Positions 63,845 through 64,000 of a stretch of 64,000 bases of DNA are shown one piece after another. The translations under genes were made by a program, and so were the position numbers. The number at the start of each line of letters is the position of its first letter. Within the stretch, counting starts at the first letter, position 1. The DNA comes from Zymobacter sp047495495 (GTDB taxonomy: Bacteria; Pseudomonadota; Gammaproteobacteria; Pseudomonadales; Halomonadaceae), in NCBI RefSeq assembly GCF_047495495.1, contig NZ_CP179930.1:2046001-2110000 (forward strand), given 5' to 3'. Below the pieces are notes generated by a model that was not told the DNA's origin, ran no database searches, and saw only the letters and a program-made list of their open reading frames with translations.

Positions 63845-64000
63845 TTACGCTTCTTCCACCAACTGCCCTTCGATCAGTCGCAGTACGCGGTCCTGATGGC
63901 AGGCCACGGTCATGTCGTGGGTCACGATCACGAAAGCACAGCGACTACTGCGGGCGATATCGTCCAGCAGGGCCAGTACATGGCTGGCGGTCTGCTGGTC
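63845..64000 (-). CDS. lolD: LolD, C-terminal part (cut by window edge)
   Basis: ATPase of the LolCDE lipoprotein-release complex. Only the last 51 residues are in the window, from DQQTASHV (the D-loop region after Walker B), through FVIVTHDM with the H-loop His, to the end LIEGQLVEEA. The H-loop region and the comEC-proximal position support LolD, but another ABC ATPase cannot be fully excluded from this fragment. The stop is TAA at 63845-63847. Confidence 0.8.
   Translation of the reverse strand, partial: DQQTASHVLALLDDIARSSRCAFVIVTHDMTVACHQDRVLRLIEGQLVEEA

Noticed and set aside
1..64000. Prophage, transposon or integron
   Set aside because: No integrase, transposase, phage structural gene or recombination site recognised; topB is chromosomal in length and not accompanied by conjugation genes.
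1..64000. tRNA or rRNA genes
   Set aside because: No cloverleaf-type or rRNA-like segment was recognised by eye in the gaps; a tRNAscan-SE run would settle it.

Overview
The window reads as a continuous piece of gammaproteobacterial chromosome. Gene order from hflK through psd, and in the relA-rlmD-pdxJ-recO-era-rnc-lepB-lepA and comEC-msbA-lpxK-kdsB-murB blocks, matches the arrangement known from Pseudomonas and Halomonadaceae. Two tandem LacY-type sugar permeases, moderate-to-high GC and poor isolate-specific content would fit a sugar-using halomonad such as the Zymobacter/Carnimonas lineage, but that placement is inference from memory, not a search result. No rRNA, tRNA, transposase, integrase, prophage or CRISPR array was recognised.

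Layout. 1-9 kb (minus strand): hflK (cut by the window edge), hflX, hfq, miaA, mutL, an AMIN/LysM amidase, tsaE and nnr, many overlapping by 4 nt. 9-20 kb: queG, orn, rsgA, a LysR regulator, a xanthine/uracil-type permease, a 68-residue small protein, an adenine-type permease, a RhdA-like sulfurtransferase, psd and an OmpA-like lipoprotein. 20-26 kb: an acrAB-type RND pump with its divergent TetR regulator, then an isolated fliA. 27-40 kb is the more accessory part: proS, ampG, an unrecognised 628-residue membrane-anchored helical protein, topB, two LacY-like permeases and a secreted beta-propeller protein behind a Fur-box-like site. 40-55 kb: sodA, ppc, mazG, relA, rlmD, a strongly diverged pdxJ, recO, era, rnc, lepB, lepA. 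55-64 kb: murB, a low-molecular-weight tyrosine phosphatase, kdsB, a Trm112-like protein, lpxK, msbA, comEC and the 3' end of lolD.

The most unusual signal is a set of four perfect or near-perfect tandem arrays, each with a different unit length: 13 x 6 nt inside mutL (Ser-Gln linker), 27 x 9 nt at the 3' end of psd (Asp-Ala-Ala/Asp tail), 16 x 8 nt beginning exactly at the topB stop codon, and 62 x 7 nt between lolD and comEC. Their near-lack of silent variation suggests recent slippage expansion, and one lies in a mismatch-repair gene. A second strong signal is the protein in the pdxJ slot, which keeps the fold pattern but lacks most active-site motifs and carries a Cys/His tail. A third is TopB with Val at position 107, where the TOPRIM acidic triad normally has Glu.

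Functionally the window combines RNA metabolism (hfq, miaA, orn, rnc, rlmD), translation and ribosome factors (era, lepA, rsgA, hflX, queG, tsaE, proS), envelope building and recycling (amidase, ampG, psd, lpxK, msbA, kdsB, murB, lepB, lolD), stress control (relA, mazG, sodA, acrAB) and nutrient uptake (purines, sugars).
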